From Fulvivirga sediminis (GTDB lineage: Bacteria; Bacteroidota; Bacteroidia; Cytophagales; Cyclobacteriaceae): 64,000 bases of DNA. The stretch lies in NCBI RefSeq assembly GCF_016757215.1, contig NZ_JAESIY010000002.1, forward strand, positions 124,001-188,000, written 5' to 3'. The translations under genes and the position numbers were made by a program. The notes under the pieces are model-generated. The model saw only the letters and a list, made by a program, of their open reading frames with translations. It was not told the DNA's origin and ran no database searches. This document shows, piece after piece, positions 26,488 through 35,154 of this stretch. The first letter of the stretch is position 1, and the number at the start of each line of letters is the position of its first letter.

Positions 26488-27523
26488 AATAACAACAACA
26501 CTCAAAGCGGTCATGCTAAGCCTGGGAATGCTTTTGGCATTCTCGGGCCTGGCACAAGAAAAGACAGATTCTGTCATAATTAATGTAGGCAAAAGCAAAA
26601 TCATCTTTCTGATCAATGACAAGCAAGATCTTAATACCATTAAAAACTATGATTTAAATGCCATATTGAATGAGCTCAGTTTGAAACTAGAAACTGACTC
26701 TTCGCAACAACAAACATTGGTAAATGAAAACAATGGGGAAAAAACTTTCATTACTGATACTACTATCGTAATTATAAAAACAAAGACTGACACCATTGAA
26801 AGCGATGATGACACCGAATGGAAAAAGGAAGAAAAATGGGAAAATAAAGAAAATATAAAGAAATCTCACCATTATTTTAATCTCGAATTAGGCACTAATA
26901 ACTACCTCAGCAAAGGGAACTTCCCAGATGCCACTGATGAACCGTATACTGTGCGCCCTTGGGGGTCTTGGTACGTGGCTATTAATTCGGTAAATCAGAC
27001 ATACATTTCAGGACCATTGTACTTAGAATGGGGCCCTGGTGTAAGCTGGTATAATTTCAAGTTTCAGAATGATGCCATGCGAATTTATGATCAAGACGAA
27101 AAGGTAGCTTTCATAGAGGACAGCGAATACCCAGATGCCCATTTTAAAAAAAGTAAACTAACAGTAGCTTACATCAACTTTACCGTGGTTCCCACCTTAA
27201 TTTTCGGTGAGAATTATGTTGAACCAAAAAACAAATGGCTCAATATTCATGATAACAACAGTAAATCTAGCTTTAGAATAGGAGCTGGAGGTTACGTTGG
27301 CTACAGAATTGATAGCTATAGCAAAATTGTATTTGAAGAAGATGGTGATAAAAAGAAGAAAAGAAACCATGAAGATTATCACCTTAATAACTTTCGCTAT
27401 GGTTTAAGATTTCAACTTGGCTATAGAGAAACGGATTTATTCATTAATTATGATTTAAATAACCTATTCTCTGAAAACAGGGGTCCGGAACTCAAAGCTA
27501 TTAGTTTCGGCATTATTTTTTAA
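26471..27523 (+). CDS. Exported beta-rich protein of the ECF operon (paralogue 1)
   Basis: 350 residues. Signal peptide at about 1-29 (MLSLGMLLAFSGLAQ). Residues 30-130 form an extra N-terminal region absent from the next gene, with a charged Asp/Glu/Lys segment at about 105-135. The C-terminal 220 residues (from HHYFNLELGTNNYLSKGNFP) are amphipathic beta-strands ending ELKAISFGIIF, an outer-membrane-barrel-like terminal strand. The same domain makes up the following gene. Start overlaps the anti-sigma gene by 17 bases. Likely an outer-membrane protein under ECF control; function unknown. Confidence 0.75.
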   Translation: MTTQNKITTTLKAVMLSLGMLLAFSGLAQEKTDSVIINVGKSKIIFLINDKQDLNTIKNYDLNAILNELSLKLETDSSQQQTLVNENNGEKTFITDTTIVIIKTKTDTIESDDDTEWKKEEKWENKENIKKSHHYFNLELGTNNYLSKGNFPDATDEPYTVRPWGSWYVAINSVNQTYISGPLYLEWGPGVSWYNFKFQNDAMRIYDQDEKVAFIEDSEYPDAHFKKSKLTVAYINFTVVPTLIFGENYVEPKNKWLNIHDNNSKSSFRIGAGGYVGYRIDSYSKIVFEEDGDKKKKRNHEDYHLNNFRYGLRFQLGYRETDLFINYDLNNLFSENRGPELKAISFGIIF

Positions 27524-27607
27524 ACATTCATCATATATAAACTCATTAAAAATAATCGCTTACTAAGCGAAACAGGAAAACTATATCAAGCATAAAATAA
27601 CAACACC

Positions 27608-28354
27608 ATGAAAACTCAAATCTCAAAAATCAGCATCATATTACTATTTGTTATCATATCAGGATCAGCATATGCTCAAGATAATAACGATGATGACAAA
27701 GAAAGAAAAGGCACTACACATGATTTTGGAATTGATTTAGGCATCAATAATTATTTGGAAAACGGGAATCCTCCTTCTGATAGTGACGCCCCTTATACAG
27801 TAAAACCTTTTGGCAGCTGGTATGTAGCCTTAAAAAGCATTAACAATACGCATATCAATGGGCCCCTACACCTAATTTGGGGCGGAGACATCAGCTGGTA
27901 CAACTTCAAATTTGAAAATGAAGATATCAGAATGCTTAAAGGAGATGATGGCGTTTTCTTTGTTGAAGAGGGCGACGTAAATAGCAAAAAAAGTAAGCTT
28001 ACGGCTGCCTATGTTAATGCAAGTGTGGTTCCTATGCTTGCTTTTGGAGATAGCAAAAACTCTAAAAACTGCCATTGGAAACTTTGGGACAAAAGTCAAG
28101 GATTTCGAATAGGCGCAGGTATGTACGCCGGTTATAAGATTGGCAGCTACACCAAGGTAGTCACCAAAGAAGGTGGAGACAAGGACAAAGACAAAGATCA
28201 TGATTCTTTTTACCTGAACAACTTCCGTTACGGTTTACGTGTACAAGCAGGATTTCGAGGAATAGACCTATTCTTTAATTATGACCTGAACGAACTATTC
28301 GCAGATAACAAAGGACCCAAACTCAACGCCTTTAGCATAGGTGTAGTTCTCTAA
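27608..28354 (+). CDS. Exported beta-rich protein of the ECF operon (paralogue 2)
   Basis: 248 residues. Signal peptide 1-23 (IILLFVIISGSAYAQ). The mature protein aligns along its length with the C-terminal 220 residues of the upstream gene: shared blocks include PYTV-P-GSWYVA, SWYNFKF, KKSKLT, FRIGAG and LNNFRYGLR. The C-terminus KLNAFSIGVVL is again barrel-like. Tandem duplication followed by divergence is clear. A good terminator lies 11 bases after the stop, closing the sigma operon. Confidence 0.78.
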   Translation: MKTQISKISIILLFVIISGSAYAQDNNDDDKERKGTTHDFGIDLGINNYLENGNPPSDSDAPYTVKPFGSWYVALKSINNTHINGPLHLIWGGDISWYNFKFENEDIRMLKGDDGVFFVEEGDVNSKKSKLTAAYVNASVVPMLAFGDSKNSKNCHWKLWDKSQGFRIGAGMYAGYKIGSYTKVVTKEGGDKDKDKDHDSFYLNNFRYGLRVQAGFRGIDLFFNYDLNELFADNKGPKLNAFSIGVVL

Positions 28355-28364
28355 ATAATTATAT

Positions 28365-28393
28365 ATACCCTGAAACTGATACTTTCAGGGTAT
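28365..28393 (+). terminator. Intrinsic terminator closing the ECF operon
   Basis: ATACCCTGAAA at 28365-28375 pairs perfectly with TTTCAGGGTAT at 28383-28393 around a 7-base loop; TTTC follows. Confidence 0.75.
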
Positions 28394-28483
28394 TTTCATA
28401 CCACCTAAAATAATTTAAGCACTAATTATGGCTAAGTAAATCTACTTTCAGTATCTTAAACAAGGCTAAAGCTTCTTCCGATA

Positions 28484-28900
28484 ATGAAAAGAAAAATACT
28501 CTTTGTCGTAGCTCTCCTATATGGCTTATTGTTTATCAATGCAGGGCTCAATAAATTCTTTAACTACATGCCTATGCCTGAAGAATTGCCGGAAGCCGCA
28601 ATAAATGCTATGAAAGCCATGTCACAAATCAGTTGGCTAATGCCATTAATTGGTATTACAGAAATAATAGGAGGAACACTTTTCATCATCCCAAAACTCA
28701 GAGCATTAGGAGCCTTAGTTATATTACCGATACTTATCGGTATAGTATTATTTAACACCATTACCGACACTTCCGGACTACCCGTTAGCATAGCTTTGGT
28801 AATTATAGAAGCCTGGATAATTATTGAAAACAAGCATAAGTATATGCCTCTAATACTAAAAAGCAAAAAAGCTGACCCGGAGTCCGAGTCAGCTTCTTAG
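28484..28900 (+). CDS. DoxX-like small membrane protein
   Basis: 138 residues with four predicted membrane helices at about 4-20, 48-68, 73-92 and 98-115. The N-terminal FINAGLNKFFNYMP and the following GITEIIGGTLFIIPKLRALG are typical of DoxX/DoxD-like proteins. Those proteins are often linked to redox or quinone functions, but the role here is unknown. The last codons (KKADPESESAS) coincide with a strong hairpin that also terminates the convergent sigma gene. Confidence 0.8.
   Translation: MKRKILFVVALLYGLLFINAGLNKFFNYMPMPEELPEAAINAMKAMSQISWLMPLIGITEIIGGTLFIIPKLRALGALVILPILIGIVLFNTITDTSGLPVSIALVIIEAWIIIENKHKYMPLILKSKKADPESESAS
28870..28894 (-). terminator. Terminator of the primary sigma gene, embedded in the 3' codons of the DoxX-like gene
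   Basis: AGCTGAC at 28870-28876 pairs with GTCAGCT at 28888-28894; after one mismatch CGG pairs with CCG around a 3-base loop. On the minus strand the stem is followed by TTTTTTGCTTTTT, a strong U-tract. The stem lies inside the coding end of the convergent gene and 26 bases past the sigma stop codon. Confidence 0.75.
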
Positions 28901-28919
28901 TATTTTCAAAAACGACGTA

Positions 28920-29789
28920 TTAATTAGCCAAGTAAGGCTTCAATAACTCGTTCTTAGGATTCTTAGATAATTTTCTAAGTGCTTTTTCTTTTATCTGTCT
29001 AACCCTTTCACGAGTAAGACCTAAATTTTCTCCGATGTCTTCAAGAGAAAGACTTGTGTTTTCACTAAGTCCAAAATATTGACTGATTACTATTCTCTCT
29101 CTTTCAGTAAGGGTAGATAGTAATCTAGTAACCTCTCTTCTTAAAGAATCACTATAAACAATATTATCAACTTCGTTACTATCTTCATCTTCCATTACAT
29201 CCAATAAGGAACTACCTTCATCTTCTGAAAATGGCTTATCAATAGATACTTGTTTAGTCTGAGAACGAACTGTTGTTCTTACCTCATCTATTGACATATC
29301 AAGCAATTCTGCTAATTCTTCATCGGTTGGTTCACGCTCAAATTGCTGCTCCAATAATGAAGAAGCCTGATCTATTTTAGAAAGAGCACCAATTTTATTA
29401 GAAGGTATTCGTACTATTCTTGAATGCTCTGCCAATGCTTGGATAATTGATTGTCTGATCCACCATACAGCATATGAAATAAACTTAAATCCCCTCTTCT
29501 CATCAAATCTCTTAGCAGCCTTTACCAAACCTAAATTACCTTCGTTAATAAGATCATTCAAAGGTATCTTATTAGAGTAATGATATTGCTTTGCAACTGA
29601 AACCACAAACCTTAAGTTGGCCTTCACCAGCTTTTCTAAAGCAGCCTCATCACCCTCTCTAATCCTCTGCGCTAAGTCAACCTCCTCTTCAGGCGTGAGT
29701 AACTCATCCTTAGATATTTCATTAAAGTACTTTTCCAGGGTTCTGCTATCCCTGTTGGTAATAGACTGTGTAATCTTAAGTTGTCTCAT
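28920..29789 (-). CDS. rpoD: Primary RNA polymerase sigma factor (RpoD/SigA)
   Basis: 289 residues from the ATG at 29789, giving MRQLKITQSITNRDSRTLEK, the conserved start of Bacteroidota primary sigma factors; the frame is open 14 codons further upstream but that extension is not typical. Region 1.2 (LEKYFNEISKDELLTPEEEV), region 2 (NLRFVVSVAKQYHYSNKIPL, FKFISYAVWWIRQSI), region 3 and region 4 (TLTERERIVISQYFGL, LGLTRERVRQIKEKALRKL) are complete. It lacks the long region 1.1 of proteobacterial RpoD, as is usual in this phylum. It recognises TTTG/TAnnTTTG promoters. Confidence 0.95.
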   Translation of the reverse strand: MRQLKITQSITNRDSRTLEKYFNEISKDELLTPEEEVDLAQRIREGDEAALEKLVKANLRFVVSVAKQYHYSNKIPLNDLINEGNLGLVKAAKRFDEKRGFKFISYAVWWIRQSIIQALAEHSRIVRIPSNKIGALSKIDQASSLLEQQFEREPTDEELAELLDMSIDEVRTTVRSQTKQVSIDKPFSEDEGSSLLDVMEDEDSNEVDNIVYSDSLRREVTRLLSTLTERERIVISQYFGLSENTSLSLEDIGENLGLTRERVRQIKEKALRKLSKNPKNELLKPYLAN

Positions 29790-29904
29790 TCTCCTTAATC
29801 CTAATATATTTACGTCCTTTTTTATATACAACTATTAATAACAAAAAAATTGTTATTTTGTTCCCTTCTTCTGATAATTATGTAAATTTAGAGTAGTAGA
29901 ATAC

Positions 29905-29935
29905 CAAAATAATTTTATAATTTTGCACCTACAAA
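29905..29935 (-). promoter_or_regulatory. Promoter of the primary sigma gene
   Basis: Read on the minus strand: a -33 TTTG (29935-29932), 20 bases, then TATTTTG (29911-29905), one base off TAnnTTTG. The spacing matches the Bacteroidota consensus. The leader would be about 110 bases. Confidence 0.5.
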
Positions 29936-30052
29936 ACCCCTTTTTACGGGAAACTTCGCATAATACGAATTTTTTGTTAAACTGCTTAGAATTATTTTAA
30001 TTAAATGCTAATTTAACACTTTCATATAGCTCATATAGCTCTCACCCTAAAC

Positions 30053-31015
30053 ATGATCTTTACAATGCTTAAGTTTAAGGCTTGTAAATGGCACATTATT
30101 GCCCTCACACTTCTTCTCACGTTATCTAACGGCCTAAATGCCCAAAATGATATAGATTCAGAGCATTTTTTCTCAAAAGGGTATCAATCTCTTTCAAATA
30201 ATTCTGAAATGGCTATCAAAGCTTTTTCACGAAGCATCCAACTCGACTCAAATTATTCCGAAGCTTTTTACCAGAGAGGCATAGCATACCTTAAGCTAGG
30301 AGATTACCAAAATGCTCTCCATGATTTTTTACATACAAATAAATCTGCCTCTACAAACAACTACGATATATATACTGCTTTTGCCTTCCAGGGAACCGGA
30401 AAACTCGACAGTGCTAAAATCTTTTTTTATCGATATATCTCAAAGCATCCTCAGGATACTGCTGCTTATTTCTATGTACTCAGCGGAACGGCTCCTCATG
30501 AAACCGGCCATTTCAAACCTCAGTCTCTTATAGACATGAGTATAGAACTACAACCACTACACGAAAAGTTCCAATACTACAGATATTTACAATTGGACAG
30601 GGCAGGCTTGTATGAAGAAGCACTTGGAGCAATCAATGAACTTATACGTCTGCGACCCTCATTCTATCTATATTATATATATAAAGGAGATGAACTCTAT
30701 TCATTGAAACAGTATAATGAGGCCATATTCATGTATAATATAGCCGCAATGAAAAAGGCCGAAGATGATAGCATATATTATAAGAGAGGGAAAACTTATC
30801 AAAAGTTAGAGAATTGTGACAAGGCTATGTCTGATTTTGATCAAGCTATAAAACTTAACTCCACTGTTGGCAGCTATTTCGCAAAAAAAGCAGAATGTCT
30901 GATGACTCTCGGCTATAAAGAAAAAGCCTGTGATAATTGGCTTAAAGCCAACCAACTTGGACATGAAACCTCATCAGAAGACAACCTTCCTAACTGTGAT
31001 TTCTACGATAAATAG
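30053..31015 (+). CDS. Exported tetratricopeptide-repeat protein
   Basis: 320 residues. A signal peptide ends near residue 31 (LTLLLTLSNGLNAQ); the start may be ATG 30053 or the ATG 12 bases later. TPR units are seen at about 36-70, 71-104, 210-240 and 245-278, for example EAFYQRGIAYLKLGDYQNAL and SIYYKRGKTYQKLENCDKAM. It is probably a periplasmic scaffold; no catalytic domain is visible. It stands alone, divergent from the sigma gene. Confidence 0.78.
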   Translation: MIFTMLKFKACKWHIIALTLLLTLSNGLNAQNDIDSEHFFSKGYQSLSNNSEMAIKAFSRSIQLDSNYSEAFYQRGIAYLKLGDYQNALHDFLHTNKSASTNNYDIYTAFAFQGTGKLDSAKIFFYRYISKHPQDTAAYFYVLSGTAPHETGHFKPQSLIDMSIELQPLHEKFQYYRYLQLDRAGLYEEALGAINELIRLRPSFYLYYIYKGDELYSLKQYNEAIFMYNIAAMKKAEDDSIYYKRGKTYQKLENCDKAMSDFDQAIKLNSTVGSYFAKKAECLMTLGYKEKACDNWLKANQLGHETSSEDNLPNCDFYDK

Positions 31016-31338
31016 AGTCTTAATCTCCTTAATAATATAAATTCCGTTAAGCTATGTTAAAAAACAGCTTTCACGACTGATAAAACTCCTTTTTTATGAA
31101 ACAAAACATTTTCATAAGAGTTAAATATCAGAGAGACTGAAAATCAGAGACATAGAACTTGCTTCAACATTGACAATGTTGTGAAAACCCGAATTTCCTC
31201 ACAAAATAGGGGCATAAGCTGATTTAAAGTCGATTTAAAGCAACAATTAGATGAATTTTGAGGTTTTTATTTAAACCTTTTTTTAATTAATTTCACGGTC
31301 TATTTTTCAACAAAAAAGACTATAAACAGAAGATAAAT
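31016..31338. other. Intergenic region upstream of citrate synthase
   Basis: 323 bases without a credible ORF. It contains a 7-bp perfect dyad at 31165-31181 (CAACATT-GAC-AATGTTG) and a weaker hairpin AGGTTT/AAACCT at 31261-31278 followed by a run of T, which may end the TPR transcript. A TATTTTTC at 31301-31308 is one base off the -7 consensus and could be the citrate-synthase promoter. Confidence 0.55.
31165..31181. repeat. Dyad symmetry, possible operator for citrate synthase
   Basis: CAACATT at 31165-31171 and AATGTTG at 31175-31181 are perfect inverted repeats with a 3-base centre. No T-run follows, so a protein-binding site is more likely than a terminator. It lies about 120 bases ahead of the TATTTTTC box. 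Confidence 0.35.
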
Positions 31339-32625
31339 ATGTCAAATACGGCTGAATTAAAAATTGGAAACGATTCCTTTCAGTTACCTCTTACCGAAGG
31401 TACAGAAGGTGAAAAGGGAATTGACATTGGAAAGTTAAGAAGCGAAAGTGGAATCATAACCCTAGACAGAGGTTTTAAAAACACAGGTTCTACTTCAAGT
31501 GCTATTACCTTTCTCGATGGTGAAAAAGGAATTTTAAGATATAGAGGTTACTCTATTGAAGATTTGGCAGAAAAATCGAGCTTTATTGAAGTAGCTTATC
31601 TTCTAATCTATGGAGAGTTACCATCTAAGGAAGAACTTTCTAATTTCCAAAACGACATTAAGCACCACACGCTAGTACCAGAAAATACCAATAAGATACT
31701 GGAAGGTTTCCCTACTACAGCGCACCCAATGGGCGTTCTATCTTCATTAGTAACCTCTCTTACTGCATTCTACCCTGAATCTTTAAACCCTAACAGGCCT
31801 GAGGAAGACGTTAACCTGAACATTATCAGACTTTTGGCTAAACTGCCAACATTTGCAGCATGGGCTTACAAGCACCAGATGGGGCACCCTGTAAATTACC
31901 CTGATAATAAATTTGATTACTGCTCTAACTTCTTGCAGATGATGTTTAGACTTCCGCATCAGCGATATGAAGAAGATCCAGTAATCGCTAATGCATTAGA
32001 CAAATTACTTATTCTTCATGCAGATCATGAGCAAAACTGCTCTACAAGTACGGTGAGAATAGTCGGCAGTTCTCATGCCAGCCTTTATTCTTCTATTTCT
32101 GCAGGTATAAGCGCCCTATGGGGGCCTCTACATGGAGGAGCCAATGCAGCGGTTATCAAAATGTTAGAAAACATAAAAGAAGATGGTGGTGACACCAAAA
32201 AATGGATGGCTAAAGCTAAGGATAAAGATGATCCTTTCAGACTATTTGGATTTGGCCATAGAGTATACAAAAACTTTGATCCTAGAGCTAAAATCATCAA
32301 AAAAGCAGCCGATGATGTTCTTAATAAATTAGGAGTTAATGATCCTGTATTAGAAATTGCTAAAGGACTTGAGGAGGTTGCTCTTAACGATGAGTACTTC
32401 ATCGAAAGAAAACTTTATCCTAATGTAGACTTCTATTCTGGAATTATTTACAGAGCTTTAGGAATACCTGAAAATATGTTTACAGTAATGTTTGCTATAG
32501 GTCGTTTACCAGGATGGATAGCTCAGTGGAAAGAAATGAGAGAAAATGGAGAGCCTATCGGAAGACCAAGACAAATATATGTAGGAGAAAATCTCAGACC
32601 TTACGTTGACGTAGACAAAAGATAA
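31339..32625 (+). CDS. gltA: Citrate synthase
   Basis: 428 residues, the hexameric type II length. The catalytic residues are all present: His265 (GPLHGGANAAV), His307 (FGFGHRVYK) and Asp364 (NVDFYSGI), nearly the same numbering as E. coli GltA. The region LHADHEQNCSTSTVR is also conserved. It condenses acetyl-CoA with oxaloacetate to form citrate at the entry of the TCA cycle. The N-terminal 50 residues form the small beta domain of type II enzymes. A terminator follows, then a gene for acyl-CoA-binding protein. Confidence 0.97.
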   Translation: MSNTAELKIGNDSFQLPLTEGTEGEKGIDIGKLRSESGIITLDRGFKNTGSTSSAITFLDGEKGILRYRGYSIEDLAEKSSFIEVAYLLIYGELPSKEELSNFQNDIKHHTLVPENTNKILEGFPTTAHPMGVLSSLVTSLTAFYPESLNPNRPEEDVNLNIIRLLAKLPTFAAWAYKHQMGHPVNYPDNKFDYCSNFLQMMFRLPHQRYEEDPVIANALDKLLILHADHEQNCSTSTVRIVGSSHASLYSSISAGISALWGPLHGGANAAVIKMLENIKEDGGDTKKWMAKAKDKDDPFRLFGFGHRVYKNFDPRAKIIKKAADDVLNKLGVNDPVLEIAKGLEEVALNDEYFIERKLYPNVDFYSGIIYRALGIPENMFTVMFAIGRLPGWIAQWKEMRENGEPIGRPRQIYVGENLRPYVDVDKR

Positions 32626-32652
32626 GCCAACAAAGGACGAACATAACATAAT

Positions 32653-32680
32653 AAAAGGGGCTTGTAACAAAGCCTCTTTT
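32653..32680 (+). terminator. Intrinsic terminator after gltA
   Basis: AAAAGGGGCTT (32653-32663) pairs with AAGCCTCTTTT (32670-32680) with one G-T wobble and a 6-base loop; further T follow. Confidence 0.7.
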
Positions 32681-32706
32681 TTCATTTAAACCAAAATCTA
32701 CCTATT

Positions 32707-32964
32707 ATGAATGCGGAATTTGAAAAAGCTGTTAAAGAATCAAAAGAGCTCACTAAGCGCCCTTCTAATGAAGAACTCCTTAAGCTCTATGCCTTATTTA
32801 AGCAAGCCTCAGAAGGAGATAACACAGGTGAGCGCCCAGGAGGTTTTGACTTCAAAGCTATAGCCAAGCATGATGCCTGGAATGAATTAAAAGGCATGTC
32901 TTCGCAAGAAGCAGAAAAAAACTACATTGAATTCGTACAGGAATTACAAACCAAATACGCTTAA
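32707..32964 (+). CDS. Acyl-CoA-binding protein (ACBP)
   Basis: 85 residues, the full length of an ACBP domain and nothing else. The four-helix pattern is clear: FEKAVKESKELTKRPSNEEL, LLKLYALFKQASEGDNTGER and then FDFKAIAKHDAWNELKGMSS, with the Lys, Ala-Trp and Tyr residues (final YIEFVQEL) that contact the CoA ester. ACBP binds medium- and long-chain acyl-CoA and buffers its pool in the cytoplasm. It is common in eukaryotes and patchy in bacteria. The stop codon abuts the rsmE ATG. Confidence 0.92.
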   Translation: MNAEFEKAVKESKELTKRPSNEELLKLYALFKQASEGDNTGERPGGFDFKAIAKHDAWNELKGMSSQEAEKNYIEFVQELQTKYA

Positions 32965-33663
32965 ATGCCCCTATTCTATCAACCTAACGTCACTAGTGGA
33001 GAGCACTTTCTTGATGGAGAAGAGTCAAGACATTGCGTAAAAGTATTACGACATTCTAATGGTGATGCAATAGAGATTATTGATGGTGACGGCAGCAAAT
33101 ACACTGCAGTTATCACCAATGCTAATCATAAAAAGTGCGAGTTTAATATTACTGAAGCCATAAAAAAACAGCATCCGCCTCATTATATTCACTTAGCCAT
33201 ATCTCCTACAAAAAATATGGATCGTATGGAATGGTTGATAGAAAAGATAGTAGAAATAGGTGTGCAAGAGGTAAGTTTTATACTTTGCAAAAACTCAGAA
33301 AGAAGAGTGTTAAAGATAGACCGCCTAATAAAAAAGGCCATAAGCGCCATGAAGCAGTCCGGGCAATTCTATTTACCTAAAATTCACGAGCTCAATTCTT
33401 TTGATAAGTTCATATCTGATTCTGTGCAAGAGGAAAAGTTTATTGCCTATGTAGACAAGAGCAACCAATCATTTTTACATAAAGCTGCTTCAGCAAAAAG
33501 CAATTATTGTATACTTATAGGCCCTGAGGGAGATTTCACCAAAGAGGAGCTACAAGCAGCCTTTGACCATCAATTTAACATGGTAAGTCTAGGTCCCAGC
33601 ACGTTAAGAACGGAAACCGCCGGCCTTGCCGCTTGCCATACTTTGAATTTATTGAATTGGTAA
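32965..33663 (+). CDS. rsmE: 16S rRNA (uracil-1498-N3)-methyltransferase
   Basis: 232 residues. N-terminal PUA-like domain (MPLFYQPNVTSGEHFLDGEE, SRHCVKVLRHSNGDAIEIID) and a SPOUT methyltransferase domain with the trefoil-knot motifs LIGPEGDFTKEEL and LGPSTLRTETAG, which are diagnostic for RsmE. It methylates U1498 of 16S rRNA using S-adenosylmethionine. It starts directly at the stop codon of the ACBP gene, so the two are co-translated. A hairpin with a T-run follows. Confidence 0.95.
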   Translation: MPLFYQPNVTSGEHFLDGEESRHCVKVLRHSNGDAIEIIDGDGSKYTAVITNANHKKCEFNITEAIKKQHPPHYIHLAISPTKNMDRMEWLIEKIVEIGVQEVSFILCKNSERRVLKIDRLIKKAISAMKQSGQFYLPKIHELNSFDKFISDSVQEEKFIAYVDKSNQSFLHKAASAKSNYCILIGPEGDFTKEELQAAFDHQFNMVSLGPSTLRTETAGLAACHTLNLLNW

Positions 33664-33676
33664 GAGATTAAACATT

Positions 33677-33719
33677 AAAGCTTTCTCTTTCTTATATCTA
33701 TTCAGAAGATGGAAGCTTT
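33677..33719 (+). terminator. Hairpin terminator after rsmE
   Basis: AAAGCTT (33677-33683) pairs with AAGCTTT (33713-33719), partly extended inward by TCTTTCT/AGAAGA; TTTTC follows. Confidence 0.5.
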
Positions 33720-33867
33720 TTTCAATTAAAATCATACCCTACTCCTTTCTTATTTCACATCTTAAATGTTAAGATCTAATTTTACTCCCATCATATTTAA
33801 GGGATATTAAAAATTAAGTTGTATTATTCAACCAAGTTGATAATTTCGTTAGCTCAAATACTATTAT

Positions 33868-35112
33868 ATGGTTCTTAACTACCTCTGGATTGCCTTTTTC
33901 CTTATTGCATTTGTCATAGCACTCTTCAGACTCGTATTTTTTCAGGATACGGAGATATTTCCATCCATTGTAAACTCCACTTTTGAAATGGCCAAAACAG
34001 GCTTTGAAATCTCTATCTTCTTAACTGGGGTTATGTCTTTATGGCTTGGTCTAATGAAAATAGGAGAAAGAGGTGGGATGGTAAAGATACTCTCTAAGCT
34101 AATAGGCCCATTTTTTAGCAGACTTTTCCCGGATATACCTAAGGATCACCCTGCTACTGGAGCCATCATTATGAACTTTTCGGCTAACATGCTTGGCTTA
34201 GACAACGCTGCCATGCCTATTGGCCTGAAAGCTATGCAGGAAATTCAGGACCTGAACCCCAATAAAGAAGTAGCCTCTAATGCTCAGATCATGTTTCTTG
34301 TGTTAAATACTAGTGGGTTATCAATCATCCCTCTTACGATTTTGGCGGATAGATCAGTATTGGGCGCCGCTAATCCTACAGATGTGTTCCTTCCTATTTT
34401 ACTAGCTACCTTCTGTAGCACACTGGTAGGGCTAATTACAGTAGCGATATATCAGAAAATCAACCTTTGGGATAAAGTAATTATGGCTTATTTAATAGGT
34501 TTTACAACCTTTATAGCTGCTTTAATTTATTATTTCACAAATATTCCTCAAGAACAAGTTAGTACTATATCAACAGTAGCTAGTAATTTTATTATATTTA
34601 CAATTATAATTAGCTTTATTGTACTCGGAATCAGAAAAAAAATTAACATCTATGAAACATTTATAGATGGTGCAAAAGAAGGTTTTCAGATATCAATTAA
34701 AATAATTCCTTATCTGGTAGCTATTTTGGTGGCCATAGGTGTATTCAGAGCTAGTGGAGCTATGAGCTATTTATTGGCAGGAATAGAATATTTAATAGGC
34801 CTCACTGGCATGAACACAGACTTCGTAAAAGCCTTACCCACAGCACTTATGAAGCCATTGAGTGGTAGTGCTGCAAGGGGTATGATGTTAGAAACTATAG
34901 AAACTTATGGGGTTGACTCGTTTACCGGAAAGCTCGCTAGCGTATTAAGAGGTGCAACCGAAACTACTTTTTTTATTATAGCAGTTTATTTTGGATCAGT
35001 GAACATAAAAAAAACAAGATATGCCGTTACAGCTGGCTTAATTGCCGACTTTGCAGGAATCATTTCTGCTATTCTTTTTGGGTATCTATTTTTTCATGCT
35101 GATTCTATTTAA
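33868..35112 (+). CDS. Fused SpmA/SpmB-type nucleoside-recognition (Gate) membrane protein
   Basis: 414 residues with about ten membrane helices in two Gate domains. The first half has FSANMLGLDNAAMPIGLKAM, the SpmA signature, and the second half has KALPTALMKPLSGSAARGMM, the SpmB signature. In spore-formers SpmA and SpmB are separate and help dehydrate the spore core; in non-sporulating Bacteroidota the fused form is common and its substrate is unknown. A short dyad (33759-33775) lies about 95 bases upstream. It may be co-transcribed with the small conserved gene that follows 42 bases later. Confidence 0.88.
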   Translation: MVLNYLWIAFFLIAFVIALFRLVFFQDTEIFPSIVNSTFEMAKTGFEISIFLTGVMSLWLGLMKIGERGGMVKILSKLIGPFFSRLFPDIPKDHPATGAIIMNFSANMLGLDNAAMPIGLKAMQEIQDLNPNKEVASNAQIMFLVLNTSGLSIIPLTILADRSVLGAANPTDVFLPILLATFCSTLVGLITVAIYQKINLWDKVIMAYLIGFTTFIAALIYYFTNIPQEQVSTISTVASNFIIFTIIISFIVLGIRKKINIYETFIDGAKEGFQISIKIIPYLVAILVAIGVFRASGAMSYLLAGIEYLIGLTGMNTDFVKALPTALMKPLSGSAARGMMLETIETYGVDSFTGKLASVLRGATETTFFIIAVYFGSVNIKKTRYAVTAGLIADFAGIISAILFGYLFFHADSI

Positions 35113-35154
35113 GTGATATTTCAAACAAGAACAAACTTTAAATAAGTATTTCAT

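Noticed and set aside
33759-33775. Dyad ATCTTAA-ATG-TTAAGAT upstream of the Spm-type gene as an operator
   Set aside because: It is a short A/T-rich palindrome of the kind expected by chance in this composition and has no second copy nearby.
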